A stretch of DNA of 64,000 bases, from contig JASPKZ010005708.1 in assembly GCA_030220185.1 (NCBI GenBank), positions 301,501-365,500 on the forward strand, read 5' to 3'. Origin of the DNA: Diploptera punctata (lineage: Eukaryota; Arthropoda; Insecta; Blattodea; Blaberidae). This document shows, piece by piece, positions 11,168 through 21,740 of this stretch (positions are counted from its first letter, which is position 1; every line of letters begins with the position of its first letter). The position numbers were made by a program, and so were the translations under genes. The notes under the pieces were generated by a model. That model was not told the origin of the DNA. It saw only the letters and a list, made by a program, of their open reading frames with translations, and did no database searches.

Positions 11168-12094
11168 TTATACTAGTGCTGACGTCATGTGAGTCGGAGG
11201 TGTTTGGATCGACGTAATCATACTGGCTTCTGATTGGTTCGGAACTCTCTCCTTGTTATTAGTAGGTTTTGACTGTCTATTGTCTAATGTGTGATACCAG
11301 GCTTTGGCTATTTTTATTCCTTCGTCTTTTCTATTGAAATTGTCCTTGTGTTTATAAATTTCTATGGCCTCTCTGTATAATCTTGGGAAATAATATGGTG
11401 TTGTAGCTAAAATTTGTGTTTCATCATAGAGAATCTGATGTCCGTTTTCAGTAATAACGTGTTCTGCTACGGCCGATTTTTCTATTTGTCCTAGTCTGCA
11501 GTTTCTTTTATGTTCAGTCAAACGGGTGGCTATGCTTCTTTTTGTGGTTTCTATGTAAGATCTTCCACAAGAACACGGAAGCCGGTATACACCGCAGGTG
11601 GAGAGTGGTGGTCGAGGATCTTTTGATGAGCGAAGGCAGTTTTCTATTTTTCTTGGAGGTCTATAAATTGTTCTAATATTGTGCTTTTTTAGTACTTTGC
11701 CGATCCGATCTGTGACCCGTTGTATATATGGTAAGAAGGCTGTGCTGACTTTTGATGTATTATCCGTTTTGCGTTGTTGTTTACATGGATTTATTGATTG
11801 TTTTATTTCTTTGGCTGTATATCCATTCTTCTTAAAACAGTTGAACAGATGGTGCTGCTCCTGGTTAAGATATTGTGGCTGGCATATCTTCTTTGCTCTG
11901 TCGAACAGTGTCTTTATGACGCTTCGTTTTTGTCTAGGGTGGTGATTGGATTGATTAGACAATAGACAGTCAAAACCTACTAATAACAAGGAGAGAGTTC
12001 CGAACCAATCAGAAGCCAGTATGATTACGTCGATCCAAACACCTCCGACTTCAGCACTAATATAAATAAGAGCATCCAGCTTTCTGCTGTTCAA
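11168..12094 (-). CDS. PLE protein fragment with GIY-YIG endonuclease domain
   Basis: An open frame of 308 codons on the minus strand. The first 50 residues are read from the inverted terminal block and are probably not native. Then come a linker (LFDRAKKICQPQYLNQEQHH, AYIQR-type segment), CGVYRLPCSCGRSYI (GIY half), RSIATRLTEHKRNCRLGQ, EKSAVAEHVITENGH and REAIEIYKHKDNFNRKDEG. This is the endonuclease that nicks the target for PLE insertion. The YIG motif reads YIE in this copy, so activity is doubtful. The frame runs into the other terminal block at its end. No RT domain is present; as a retrotransposon remnant it is not a host gene. Confidence 0.8.
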   Translation of the reverse strand: MNSRKLDALIYISAEVGGVWIDVIILASDWFGTLSLLLVGFDCLLSNQSNHHPRQKRSVIKTLFDRAKKICQPQYLNQEQHHLFNCFKKNGYTAKEIKQSINPCKQQRKTDNTSKVSTAFLPYIQRVTDRIGKVLKKHNIRTIYRPPRKIENCLRSSKDPRPPLSTCGVYRLPCSCGRSYIETTKRSIATRLTEHKRNCRLGQIEKSAVAEHVITENGHQILYDETQILATTPYYFPRLYREAIEIYKHKDNFNRKDEGIKIAKAWYHTLDNRQSKPTNNKERVPNQSEASMITSIQTPPTHMTSALV

Positions 12095-12139
12095 TCGCAG
12101 TCGAGTCTACGACAGGGAAGCAACAGCTGGAAGCGCTCG

Positions 12140-12180
12140 CCACTGAAGATGCCCTCCGCAGTTGAGGGAGAAACGTCTGG
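12140..12180 (+). ncRNA. Hammerhead-like motif, family B right block
   Basis: The same motif as 11053-11093 on the opposite strand: CUGAAGA at 12143-12149, GAAA at 12170-12173, ACGU at 12173-12176, cleavage base C at 12177. Confidence 0.7.
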
Positions 12181-12280
12181 AAGTAACGCCAGTTATAGAC
12201 CACGGCCACATAGCCCGGAATCTTTTATTACCATGGTTACCGGCCGTGAAAGCCTGCATTCCACTATTTCTTATTGGTAG

Positions 12281-12600
12281 TTTTTGACTTGGATTCAGTG
12301 CATTGGTATACCTGCTAATTAAATATATCCATGCATTTTACCTCCAAAGAACCAAGGCTAACTGAAGTGTTTGCTGTCGCAGGGTAGCAGATGACAATAT
12401 AATCCCTCAATTTTAGTTCCAGTTTTTCTAACAAGATTTTTAAAATGTTTCAATTCAAGTACTGGTAGCTCATAGGTTGTCCACAAGGTCATCATTTTGT
12501 TACAATTGAATCTAAAATCTTCTGCAGAAAATGAAAGATCACACAATAAATACAGCTTAGTGAACTTAGATTTTCAAGTATTTTGATGCTTTTATTATTC
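12281..12600. other. No gene seen
   Basis: AT-rich intronic sequence. No motif supported. Confidence 0.4.
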
Positions 12601-12626
12601 ATTTCATACATCTCAATGATATTTTA

Positions 12627-12836
12627 GGAGAAAAATTATACACACAGACTGAGATTCGAACCCAGGACCTTTGGCTTTCTGGGCCAAGTGCTCTACTGAC
12701 TGAGCTATCTGAGTGAGTTCCAACCTAAATGCTAAAAGCTGGGAACAGCTTATGTTAAGATAGCTCAGTCGGTAGAGCATTTAGCCTAGAAAGCCAAAGG
12801 TCCTGGTCTGAGCGTATAATTTTTTTCTCTTCAGAT
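12627..12836. repeat. Inverted pair of tRNA-like repeats
   Basis: A minus-strand tRNA-like unit (about 12641-12716, with D arm, anticodon arm and TTCGAACCC-type T arm) faces a partly deleted + strand unit (about 12758-12812). Both are bordered by the GAGAAAAAT/ATTTTTTTCTC element. The right unit lacks most of the T arm. Confidence 0.65.
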
Positions 12837-13225
12837 ATGTTTCAAGTAGTTGTTTATTCATAAATTAATTAATAAACATATCTAACTCCTACACTTCCTT
12901 TAAATATTAAATATCTACCTTCTCCCATACATTCTACATGTTCTCCTATTTCCTTTTGTGGGGAATTTCGTCATTTTTCTTACATGAACTAGGTGTGTGT
13001 CACAAATATTATTATTAGCTCATGTATACATTTTTTTACCTTTCTTAAAATATTGTTGTTAAATTAATTTCTTAATCTAGCTATTATGTTTAAATATTTC
13101 TGTTATTATTCATTCATGTGTAAGTATTTATATAGGCTATACTTAAATGGGAAGCAAACCAAAAAAATTGTTTTTTTATAGCTCAACAATTATAAAAAGC
13201 TACATAAACAAAACTGTGCATAGAT
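12837..13225. other. No gene seen
   Basis: AT-rich intronic sequence with no supported feature. Confidence 0.4.
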
Positions 13226-13576
13226 AATGATGTAGATGTGCATGACTCACCTCATATTTGTAGACTTTTTGAAGACCCAGCAATCATTGTCAGTTCTTTC
13301 TAACTGAAATAGATATAAATAATTATTAATGATTTGGTTATTTTGACTCACCTCATATTTCTTGAATTTTATGCAGACCTGGCATTGTCAATGCATTCCA
13401 ACTGTTGTTTTGTGGTTGTCCATTGTATAAGTTGATTTCTGCTCCCTCTGCTGGCTGACCAATTAACTTCCAAATAATTTTTTTTTCTTTTTCTCCGGGA
13501 ATTTCAAAACAACAGTTGGAATGTAATGTTGTGTGATTCCGGGTTCTGTGGCCGTGGTCCATAGTTGGTGTTGATA

Positions 13577-13617
13577 CCAGACGTTTCGCCCTCAACTGCG
13601 GAGGGCATCTTCAGTGG
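13577..13617 (-). ncRNA. Hammerhead-like motif, family B
   Basis: Minus strand: CCA/UGG stem I, CUGAAGA, extra U, stem II GCCCUC/GAGGGC, GAAA, ACGU, C. Every core position is intact. Confidence 0.72.
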
Positions 13618-14126
13618 CGAGTGCTTCTAGGCGTGTTTCCTGGTCGGAAGATCTACTTAGAGTGAGCTCTGCTGACGTTGTGGACGTTGTATTGATACTA
13701 GTGGTGGGAGCAGGGTGAGTGAGCGTGGCTCTTGCTGATTGGCTAATGGTCGTCTCCTTGTTGTCCCTAGTGTTGATGCATTTATTTTCTAGTGTATGGT
13801 ACCAGGCCTTAGGCAATTTGATACCTTCCTCTTTTCTGTTAATATTTTCTTTATGCTTGTATATTGTATTAATTTATGAATATACAAGCATAAAGAAAAT
13901 ATTAACAGAAAAGAGGAAGGTATCAAATTGCCTAAGGCCTGGTACCATACACTAGAAAATAAATGCATCAACACTAGGGACAACAAGGAGACGACCATTA
14001 GCCAATCAGCAAGAGCCACGCTCACTCACCCTGCTCCCACCACTAGTATCAATACAACGTCCACAACGTCAGCAGAGCTCACTCTAAGTAGATCTTCCGA
14101 CCAGGAAACACGCCTAGAAGCACTCG

Positions 14127-14167
14127 CCACTGAAGATGCCCTCCGCAGTTGAGGGCGAAACGTCTGG
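14127..14167 (+). ncRNA. Hammerhead-like motif, family B
   Basis: Mirror copy: CUGAAGA at 14130-14136, perfect six-pair stem II, GAAA at 14157-14160, ACGU, then C and stem I UGG. Confidence 0.72.
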
Positions 14168-14488
14168 TATCAACACCAACTATGGACCACGGCCACAGAA
14201 CCCGGAATCACACAACATTATGATTACCGGCCGTGAAAGCCTGCATTCAACTAACAGTTGGAATGCATTGACAATGTTGTGTAAAAGCAACATAAAATTA
14301 AAGAAATCTGAGGTGAGTCAAAATAACCAACTCATTAATAATTAAAAGAGACCTCATAGTGTTATTTCCTACATATATTAAAAAATAAATAACCCTGGGT
14401 CTTCAAAAAGTCTACAAATATGAGATGAGTCATGCACATCTAACTCATATTATCTAAACGAAACTCATAGTGTTATATTTAATTAATG

Positions 14489-14654
14489 TTGGGAAGTAAA
14501 CATTATGAGGTATAATCATTAAAATTCATCGGAGAACATATTGTTTAAACAACTCACCTCATAGGATTCATGCTTTTCATGGAAGCATGAATCCTATGAG
14601 GTGAGTTGTTTTACACAATATGTTCTCCGATGAATTTTCTCATAGTGTTACTTC
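14489..14654. mobile_element. Short PLE-type palindrome
   Basis: Arms of about 55 bp (ATTCATCGGAGAACATATTG... and ACTCACCTCATAGGATTCATG with complements) meet near 14580. Outer borders GGGAAGTAAACATTATGAGG and CATAGTGTTACTTC are the standard end of this family. No hammerhead core survives. Confidence 0.65.
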
Positions 14655-14861
14655 ATTTAAATATTAAATAAAAAACTATGCATGCTTAATATACATACAT
14701 TATAAGCAACGGGAAGCTACCACACCTATAATTCCCTAGTAAAGCTGCAAGCATAGCATAAAAATGCTATGATTGCAGTGAAGGACCTGCCTTCGGGCAG
14801 AATTACTATGGATGGATATTTTCTAAAACATTATTCAGAATTAATGAAATACATTAGAAGT

Positions 14862-15449
14862 AAGATGAATCTGGAGTCATCTTACCTTATAACTTATGTT
14901 CTATTTGAACTAGTTTCTGTATATCATATATATAATCTAAAATTTTAGATTATATTAAAACTCAGCAATTAAGATGGTACGGACATGTCCAGTGAATGGA
15001 AGAGGATCGACTACCAAAATCTGTTTTGGAATGGAAACCAGAGGGAAGATGAGGCAGAGGAAGATCTAAAACCTCCTGGAGTCAGAGAATATGTTTATAC
15101 ATGAAGGAGAAACATCTACAACCAGGAGATTGGATGGACTGACAAAATTGGCTATTAGGAATCGGATGATGTCAAAGACATTAATCAACCGATGATCTAT
15201 CTATCTATCATATATATAGCCTATCATATATATAGAAGAAGAAAAATAAGATTATGAATTTTGAAAAGATTTGATTTGATTTACAAGTTCTTTGGTCAGC
15301 CAAAAGATGGAGTGGGAGCCGACATCCAGGGCTTACAATGTAAATTTCAACAGTCTGAAAAGGTGATGATGATATACATGCTATACTGAAACTAGTTCAA
15401 ATAGAACACAGCAAGTTATGAGATAAGATCACTCCAGATTCACCTTATT
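14862..15449. mobile_element. PLE palindrome carrying a LINE fragment
   Basis: Arms (GAATCTGGAGTCATCTTACC at 14870 and the complement near 15430) surround a LINE-derived stretch at about 14960-15180 (QLRWYGHVQ, then GRGRSKTSW), an (ATCT)n run, and a + strand remnant of the PLE tail at 15250-15330 (IYKFFGQPKDGVGAD in shifted frames). GAAACUAGUUC at 15408-15418 looks like the 3' part of a hammerhead, but its core is unclear. Confidence 0.55.
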
Positions 15450-16233
15450 TAGTGTTCAGAATATTAAAAGGGTTAATAATAATCATCAGTAAAAATAATT
15501 TCAAATTTACATTTTTTGTACCCATAAACCGTTTACATCATCGAATCTACAATTAATTAAATATCTACAGGATTTTTTCACTCAATTTTTTTAAATTTAT
15601 AATTTAACAACACTCTAGGATATTTTACTTATCCCTTAAGGATTTTTTAAATTTTAATATTAAATTTTCTAAAATGTTTCACTTCTAATTATTTTTCAAA
15701 AACTAAATTACTTGTGAGAAAACAAAAATCTGAGAATATGTTGTGCATATGGATAAAATACACTAACATACAAAATCTCATTCAAATATCTTTAATAGCC
15801 CTTTAGTTATGATGTAACCATTTCAGAAAATTAAAGTTATTGGGAAACATGTGATATATGAGGGATTGGGATGAAGCAAGTGACACAGATGACATTTAAA
15901 AACATATCTTTTGAAGTTGAAGGGATAATTTTTTTTTTTTTTTTTCCCCCATCAGGTTAAAGAGAAAGGTATACTCTATAAAGAAAACAGTAAATTAAAA
16001 ATGCAATTTTATTTATTTATTTATTTTATTTAAAGGTGCACCTCATCCCTTAATGTAAAATAGGGCTCTTAAAACTGAGAGTAAATATGAATATAAGATG
16101 AAAAGTGCATTGGGTATACCTAACTTTGTGTAATTGATTATGTGATCATCACACAGAAAATGTAATAAATTCTCAAACAGTTTTATATTTATGGTGATTA
16201 TATTTGTTGATTTTTTCTCATAATTGAGGTAAG

Positions 16234-16271
<38 letters not shown>

Positions 16272-16353
16272 TCAAAAAAATTTAATAAAAAGATCCTCAA
16301 AATATTACTTCCTAAAATAAAATAAGTTTTATATTATTGTCATTTTATAATAG
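15450..16353. other. Intronic AT-rich sequence with (TA)n
   Basis: No gene. A T/C run at 15929-15950, a TTTA run at 16009-16030 and a (TA)n microsatellite at about 16238-16268. The open frame over (TA)n that reads IYIYIY is a microsatellite artefact. Confidence 0.6.
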
Positions 16354-16497
16354 GTTGTGTTAATAACTGGTGGAAGTTCAGGTTTGGGAGAAGCTCTTGC
16401 ACATTCCTTCTACAAAGCTGGCTGCCGAGTTATACTAGCTGCTAGACGTACAGAAGAATTGGAGAGAGTAAAAAAGGATCTAGTGGCTTTGCATAAG
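16354..16497 (+). CDS. DHRS7B: DHRS7B-like gene, exon with NADP-binding motif
   Basis: Acceptor TAATAG and donor AAG|GTACAT; 48 whole codons, phase 0 on both sides. It encodes VVLITGGSSGLGEALAHSFY, where TGGSSGLG (residues 52-59) is the TGxxxGxG dinucleotide-binding motif of classical SDRs, then VILAARRTEELERVKKDL, in which the Arg pair after the second strand fits NADP(H) preference. It follows the membrane-anchor exon without loss of frame. The next intron is 19.6 kb, the largest in the gene, and holds most of the nested transposons. Confidence 0.95.
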
Positions 16498-17100
16498 GTA
16501 CATGAGCTTATTTTAGCTATTAGGATAAGACTACCTAAGAAGATGCACTGCTCAAAGAGTATACATTCACATTTTTTTTACTGTATCTACATGTTTCAGC
16601 AGTTTTTGAAGCTCAGGGAATGTGTGTCTTATGGTTGTGAACCTACTGAACATTAGTTGAGATTGTAACACTGTGAAAGCAGTTGGTATTTTATTTTATT
16701 TCACTGGTATTTTCGTTACTTAGTATCTTATTACCAGTTGGGTATTACTGAATTGAGATACTGTGTTATTAATACATTTACAGTCTTACTAATAAAAATC
16801 TCTAATACAGGCTTTCATCAGTTGTTTAGTTATACAATGTATAAGCCTTATATAGATCATGTATAATTTCCTTACCAATTAACGTTGTACAGGAGCTATA
16901 TAACAATACAATCCTTATACACAATATGTCACATTCGTCATCATTATGACGTCAGAACATATTATGTGCCATTTGTAACGGAAAGAAAACAACATTAGCT
17001 AGTGATTAATTGTATAAGAAATGAGTATGGATAAGAATTAATACGGATTCCCTAATTGGGGAGGTCTGGAAAAAATAAGTGTGTTTTAATTTAATTGCAT
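16498..17100. other. No gene seen
   Basis: Intronic AT-rich sequence. No repeat recognised. Confidence 0.4.
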
Positions 17101-17104
17101 TTTT

Positions 17105-17475
17105 CTTTAGGGTCCACCGCTGTGGTCTCGAGGTAGCATGCTGCCTTGTCATGCAGCAGGCCCAGTTTTTCTGGCTGAGGTTTTTATCGGGGTTTTTCCT
17201 CACCTGTATGACAAATGTCAGGAAAACTTTAGGGCCCAAACGGTTCCCGAAATCATATGGCCATTGCAATCATCATCATTTGTATCCATCTTAGATTAAG
17301 CTTAGGATTAGGGACTCTCCTGGCGCACCACTATCATCACCCCTCATATCATTGGGGCAACGTAACCCCGCCTTCCAGGCGCCCCAACCTCAGAAGTGAG
17401 TTACAATTATGCCATGCCAAGAGAGAACACCAGGAATGTCGAAAGACAACCTGGGGCATTTGCAAAAAAAAAAAA
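17105..17475 (+). repeat. SINE with tRNA-like head and poly-A tail
   Basis: Head GAGGTAGCATGCTGCCTTG with degraded B box, a CAGGAAAACTTTAGGGCCC body, and an A-rich tail at 17463-17474. A reversed copy at 58652-59014 is about the same length and keeps the B box GGTTCGATCCCCGG. Confidence 0.7.
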
Positions 17476-17684
17476 TTCTTTAGGCTATGTCAAATATATC
17501 GTAGAACATGTTTCACAGATAATGTGCTGCCATCTAACGACAAGGACTTAAAACAATTCTTAGAAACTAATAAAAGTTTTCCCCATTACTTATGAATTAT
17601 ATTCAGTGTTTTAAGAATTGTTAGAAAATGTTCAAAATCATAGGAAATGTTAGCGACAACAGAGTAACCCTTTAAGAAAAAAAT

Positions 17685-17770
17685 CATCTGCAGTTTGATC
17701 GGGAATCGAACCTGGTACTTCACGGACTGTAGTCGGAAACCATAACCACAAGACTATCATGCTAATGGTT
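17685..17770 (-). repeat. tRNA-like SINE head fragment
   Basis: Minus strand shows a D-arm-like segment and a T arm complement (GGGAATCGAACCTGG at 17700-17714). Body not identified. Confidence 0.4.
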
Positions 17771-17804
17771 TGTTGCAATAATGCTACCTTTATAATTCAT
17801 CATT

Positions 17805-17895
17805 ATCATCCATGCAAGTATTAGGCCATGTGGCCTCTTTTGGTCTCAAAGAGGAGTTTTCCATCCAGCACTTTTTTGGATGTCCCAGTGGGTTT
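17805..17895 (-). repeat. LINE 3' tail fragment (GAT family)
   Basis: Complement of the last 90 bp of the element at 9877-10253, including the CATGCAAGTATTAGGCCATG segment and an ATC-type tail. Confidence 0.65.
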
Positions 17896-18663
17896 GAGAC
17901 TTGAAAGCAAATGTAAATTTTTTCACCCAATGGGTTGCTGGTCCAGAGGGGTATTATTGTGGGGTTCCCACTAATATAGCATTTCCTCTACATTAACGTG
18001 ATGTGGTTATACTGCCAGTACTCGGTCCTCAGAGCCTCATTTGTAATAGGTTGCACCACGAGCAGGTTGAGGATGAGATTTGGATAGGAGAGGTGATGAA
18101 ATGTACATCACTATCCCTTGCAACCCATCTTTATAATTAAAACATTTTTATATTAGTATGTTTATTATATTATATTAATGATATAAGAAAGTTTCATTAA
18201 AATGATATTACGAAGCATTTAAACTACATTCAGGTTAAATCTTGTCTCACAGCAACTATTATTATTCTTTTGTGAATCAGTGTTCAATTTGAAAATATTA
18301 TTAATCGAGAATTAATGTAAAAAAAAGGCATTTTATGATGCCTTTATTTTCCTACCCACAGCTTTATTAATATTATTTATGTCCTGTGTACCCATCAAAC
18401 AGTCATTAAAGTGTTGCATTTTGCATTAAATTTAAGGACATGTTCATCAATATCATAAGAAAACAATCAGCTGATCTTAAAGTCCGCCATTTTATCTAGT
18501 TATACAATCCTTAAACAAGACTGAAGGCATGTATAACGATTCCCTTGTAAAGTTGTACACCTCTTATACACTGAACAGCTATTACAGTGTTTATTAGTAA
18601 GAATTTTCAACTGAGATGTGTATAAACCTTGAATAAAAGTTATATATGGATTATTAGTAAGAG
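17896..18663. other. No gene; possible unclassified repeat at 17900-18130
   Basis: The first part is GC-richer and shares TGCACCACGAG with 5595-5610. The rest is AT-rich with no supported feature. Confidence 0.35.
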
Positions 18664-19083
18664 GGTACCCCTCAGGGGTCCTCATCTAGGGGATATGTGG
18701 ATGGCGACCACAAGGTGCCCAAGCTGTGCAAAACATTTCTTCCACTTGTGTTTTGCACTCTTTTAACTTTACTATCTAACCTCTCTTGGTTAACTCTTGT
18801 TTTTTCGACCCCGACGCTATTAGGGCATCCGAAGGCTAGGGAGTCCTTCCTTTTTTCCATTTCTTCTTTCCTTTATTTTCTTTTCTTCTCCAGAAAAGCC
18901 TGACCAGAGGCTATAAGATGGCAGCCCTATCACTGGTCTTGCCTTCCTTTGGCCAGCAACCAATCGAAGGGACTATTATTATGCTTTCAAGTCTTATACG
19001 AGAATTTCCCATAAGGGAAAATTTTCTATAGGATCGTAACAGGCCTCGGCATAATACTTGGAAGGAAGAAGAAGAAGTAGGAG
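18664..19083 (+). repeat. 420-bp retroelement 3' end with GAAGAA tail, copy 1
   Basis: It runs from GGGTCCTCATCTAGGGGATA to a (GAA)n tail. A second copy at 55924-56331 is very similar over its whole length. The final 90 bp (TAGGATCGTAACAGGCCTCGGC...TACTTGGAAGGAAG) is also present reversed at 21322-21430, so this is a shared LINE/SINE 3' tail. Open frames inside have no family match that I recognise. Confidence 0.65.
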
Positions 19084-19610
19084 GGTAATAGTATGTCTTT
19101 GCTGAACATTGTGTTAAATTCATTTGATTATTGTAATGGTTTTGGGTTTAGTTATTTGAAATGAATAGTGGTACCATGCCATAAGAGAATGGAGGTTTTT
19201 CTCGAGTGTGCATATTTGGGATGAGTTGCATAAATTATCATAAGTAATGCCACGAGTGGTTTCCAAATTATTGATAAATTCACGACTCACAAAGTGAGGA
19301 TTCAATTTATCTAGATAATTTGGAAATCAAGAGTGGCATTTGTTAGAACTATTTAACGAATAAAATTAAGCTGTTTACTCACAAATCATTATTTAAATAT
19401 AGTTATTTTAAAATATTTATATATTTAATGTAAATGGCGATGTTTGAAAACAAATGAGAATTGATTGGTATGCTTCATTTGCTTCTTTTGTGCATCACTG
19501 CAACCAGATCATATTATTTATTGCCAAAGGAACGCAAAATATTCTATGTGCAATATTGTAAGAATGCACTCTAGTGGAGAAAAAATGAAACACATCAAAC
19601 TGTATATTAA

Positions 19611-21195
19611 CCCTTCAGAGCGGGTGGAGTTAAATGGCCGGCAATACAGCAATGTGGGAGGAGAATCACGGGTATTTAAACCCAGCCGTTCAGTGCCAGT
19701 ATTCCAATAACGCATTTAAATGGAAATATCTTGAGTAATTTAAATGTTTTTGCAATTTGTTTATGGTGAACCCTTAATATAATACTTAATTAATTAATTA
19801 AATTTGTTATGGTTCTCACGTAACATCTCTGCATGTGCAGACTTATTTATGATTGTTGTGCCACAGTTGAAGTAGGTCCTCTTTGTAAGTTTTTTACCTA
19901 AATAGCACAGTGAATTGCAATAGGAATTCTTTGAAGAATTCAGAGAACCGTCTCTACCTAACAACACAACGAAATATGTACACAAAGAGAAGGGTCTTCA
20001 AAAAAAATACAGAATGAACTTCAAAAATTGGTGTGATAAATCTTCAAAGCGTAAACCAGCTGTTTGACACTCGGGCACCAATAAGTGTATTTTTTTCCCT
20101 TGTGTTTACTTTGTTCATGTTTATTACAAACACATTGATTCTATGCGTTGACCTTCTTTCTTGTAGGGGGGGGGGAGCAGCCTTCTCCAAATGTGTCTTT
20201 CTAACACTTTAGAAACATTATTTTAGGTCGTGTGCCTTCAAAAAATTGTCTTTCTACACATGAGACCTGTTGTACTAAAAGACCTTCATCAACCCTAAAT
20301 TACAATGTCTTTCTTCTGGTTTCCAAGGTGAAACCAGTTGTTGATACATGACTATAATAGCTTCACTGGAGGTGTGGACTTGAAAGATCAACATGCTACA
20401 TGCTGGAAGATCGAGGGTTCGAGTCCCGGTGGATCAGGATTTTTAAACTGAACCAAACCTTCAGGAGGCACTGTGACCCCGGGGTTGACTCAGCCTCTAA
20501 CTGAAATGAGTACCAGATGTTTGTTATGGGCTGTCAGACAGAGATAAGTACCCGGCTTACATCAAATACCGATAGTCTAGAAAAAGTGGGAGCCTTAACC
20601 TCCTAATGTCCCAAGGAGTTCCTAAGGTCTGTAGTGGACCACTTTACCTTTTAGATACTGAGTGAATAGTAGACTAACTACGTTTCCATAATGTAAGGAT
20701 ATCATCAATTGAAATATATATATATATTTATATGAAATTCACTGTTGTGGTCTTGTACTATAGCGTAAATTGGAAATAACTTTGTTGGGCCTTTATACGT
20801 ACTGAATTTTGCGACATTATTATTAAAAATGAAGAGATTTCAAAATTGATTTAATTGATAGACAAGCTATTCTACAAAAAAAAGGCGAATTTATTTTTTC
20901 TAAGAAATCCTTTATCAAGTTATAAATTAAGAAAAATGTCAGAGGCCGCAAGAATAAATGCTAATATAAAATTATTTTAACTTGTAACTCAGGGCCGTCA
21001 TCGATTAATATATGCACTAATATAAACTTTGAAGTCTATACATAAAATTTATATAAACGGTAAATAGTTAATGTAAACACAAAGATCATAATAACAGTTT
21101 AAAGCAGTGCGCGTAGCTAGCGTACACGTCACGTCGTTCCGCATTTGGTGAAGAATTCAACCTGCATACATGTCATGTCACTCCACGCTGACGGG
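19611..21195. mobile_element. Non-autonomous piggyBac-type element, 1585 bp
   Basis: Bounded by TTAA at 19607-19610 and 21196-21199. Ends are inverted: CCCTTCAGAGCGGGTGGAGT versus, from the right, CCCGTCAGCGTGGAGTGACA. TTAA target and CCC ends are piggyBac hallmarks. The interruption is proven by intact R copies that read straight across the TTAA. No transposase frame was found; an SINE fragment is nested at 20385-20645. Confidence 0.75.
20385..20645 (+). repeat. Partial SINE of the 3806-4442 family
   Basis: B box GGGTTCGAGTCCCGG, then CAGGATTTTTAAACTGAACC and the body down to GTAGTGGACCACTTTACC. The tRNA-like 5' end is replaced by unrelated sequence. Confidence 0.7.
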
Positions 21196-21321
21196 TTAAT
21201 AATTCATTTCTGATGTCCTATGATTTAAATATGACAATTATATTTTTCTGGATTGTTATTACCTGGGAAAAAATACATTTAAGAAAGTGCAAACAGTGGT
21301 TTCTCTTTTTGGTGGTATAAT

Positions 21322-21430
21322 CTTCTTCTTCCTTCCAAGTATTAGGCCAAGGCCTGTTACGATCCTATAGAAAATTTTCCCTCCAGCGTTTCATAGGACG
21401 GCCCAGTGATCTTCGTCCTCTTGGTATATA
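21322..21430 (-). repeat. LINE/SINE 3' tail inserted in repeat R
   Basis: Starts with (CTT)n and reads as the complement of the 3' end at 18980-19083. Flanking R sequence shows this segment is an insertion. Confidence 0.65.
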
Positions 21431-21740
21431 ATTATCAATGTTTTTATATTAACTCCCGCATGCACTATGTGTTGACATTCATGCACTATATATACAATCT
21501 GGTAGCTGTATTTCTTAGAGAGTCAGTCACTGCAAAATAATGTTATGACCTATGCAGAATGTTAAAAAGGAGGTGCTTTCTTTAATATGATAAACTTTAG
21601 TTGGTAAATTCTAGGCGAAACACGACTGTGATTGGTTGTAAATAAAAAAATCATTGAAATGTGATTGGTCATTGACTCCCATTTGGGGCATGAGTTAAAT
21701 AATCTGTGTATATATATATAACTTTTTTTTATTTAGGAAC

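Larger units (their letters stand above)
11003..12266 (-). mobile_element. Penelope-like retroelement with inverted terminal blocks (family B)
   Basis: A 1264-bp insertion flanked by TTTCTTATTGGTAG at 10989-11002 and 12267-12280. About 280 bp at each end (11016-11295 and 11948-12230) are inverted copies of each other; the right end is extended by a short unpaired GGTTACCGGCCGTGAAAGCC segment. The centre codes on the minus strand for the C-terminal part of a PLE. Each terminal block holds a hammerhead-like motif. The reverse transcriptase is missing. GIY-YIG endonuclease and ribozyme-bearing terminal repeats are known hallmarks of PLEs. Confidence 0.85.
13524..14252. mobile_element. Family B PLE reduced to a near-perfect palindrome
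   Basis: Flanked by AACAGTTGGAATG at 13511-13523 and 14253-14265. The two arms of about 350 bp are near-perfect inverted copies meeting at about 13868-13880. Each arm encodes only the last residues of the PLE protein (KAWYHTLENK...) and one hammerhead-like motif. The right arm has the extra GATTACCGGCCGTGAAAGCC segment seen at 12238-12260. Confidence 0.85.
13326..14372. mobile_element. Middle PLE palindrome with GIY-YIG tail remnant
   Basis: Arms read GGTTATTTTGACTCACCTCA at left and its complement near 14312-14331 at right, closed by CCTCATAGTGTTATTTCCT. On the minus strand at 13440-13520 remnants of the GIY-YIG downstream tail can be read: FEIPGEKEKKIIWKLIGQPAEGAE. A hammerhead-like core UUGACAA at 14268-14274 has lost a normal GAAA. 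Confidence 0.65.
13226..14445. mobile_element. Outer PLE palindrome of a three-deep nest
   Basis: The left arm (13226-13275, GATGTGCATGACTCACCTCA...) and right arm (14398-14445) are inverted copies and hold broken hammerhead remnants (ACCCUGGGUC near 14393). A second palindrome (13326-14372) sits inside it, and family B (13524-14252) inside that. Confidence 0.65.
19233..21704 (-). repeat. Repeat R, copy 4, reversed and twice interrupted
   Basis: The R hairpin end is at 19233-19330 and the CATGAGTTAAAT start at about 21690-21704. It is split by a piggyBac-like insertion (19611-21195) and by a LINE tail at about 21322-21430; repeat R sequence resumes on the far side of each. Confidence 0.75.

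Noticed and set aside
13719..14025. Two overlapping 78-codon frames with hydrophobic peptide
   Set aside because: They are the same DNA read from the two arms of the family B palindrome, antisense to the end of the PLE protein.
15360..15420. A further hammerhead in the 14862-15449 palindrome
   Set aside because: GAAACUAGUUC fits the 3' part, but the possible cores (CUGAAAA or GUGAUGA) break the 3-8 pair and stem II is ambiguous.
16043..16300. 85-codon frame with IYIYIY
   Set aside because: It is the translation of a (TA)n microsatellite.
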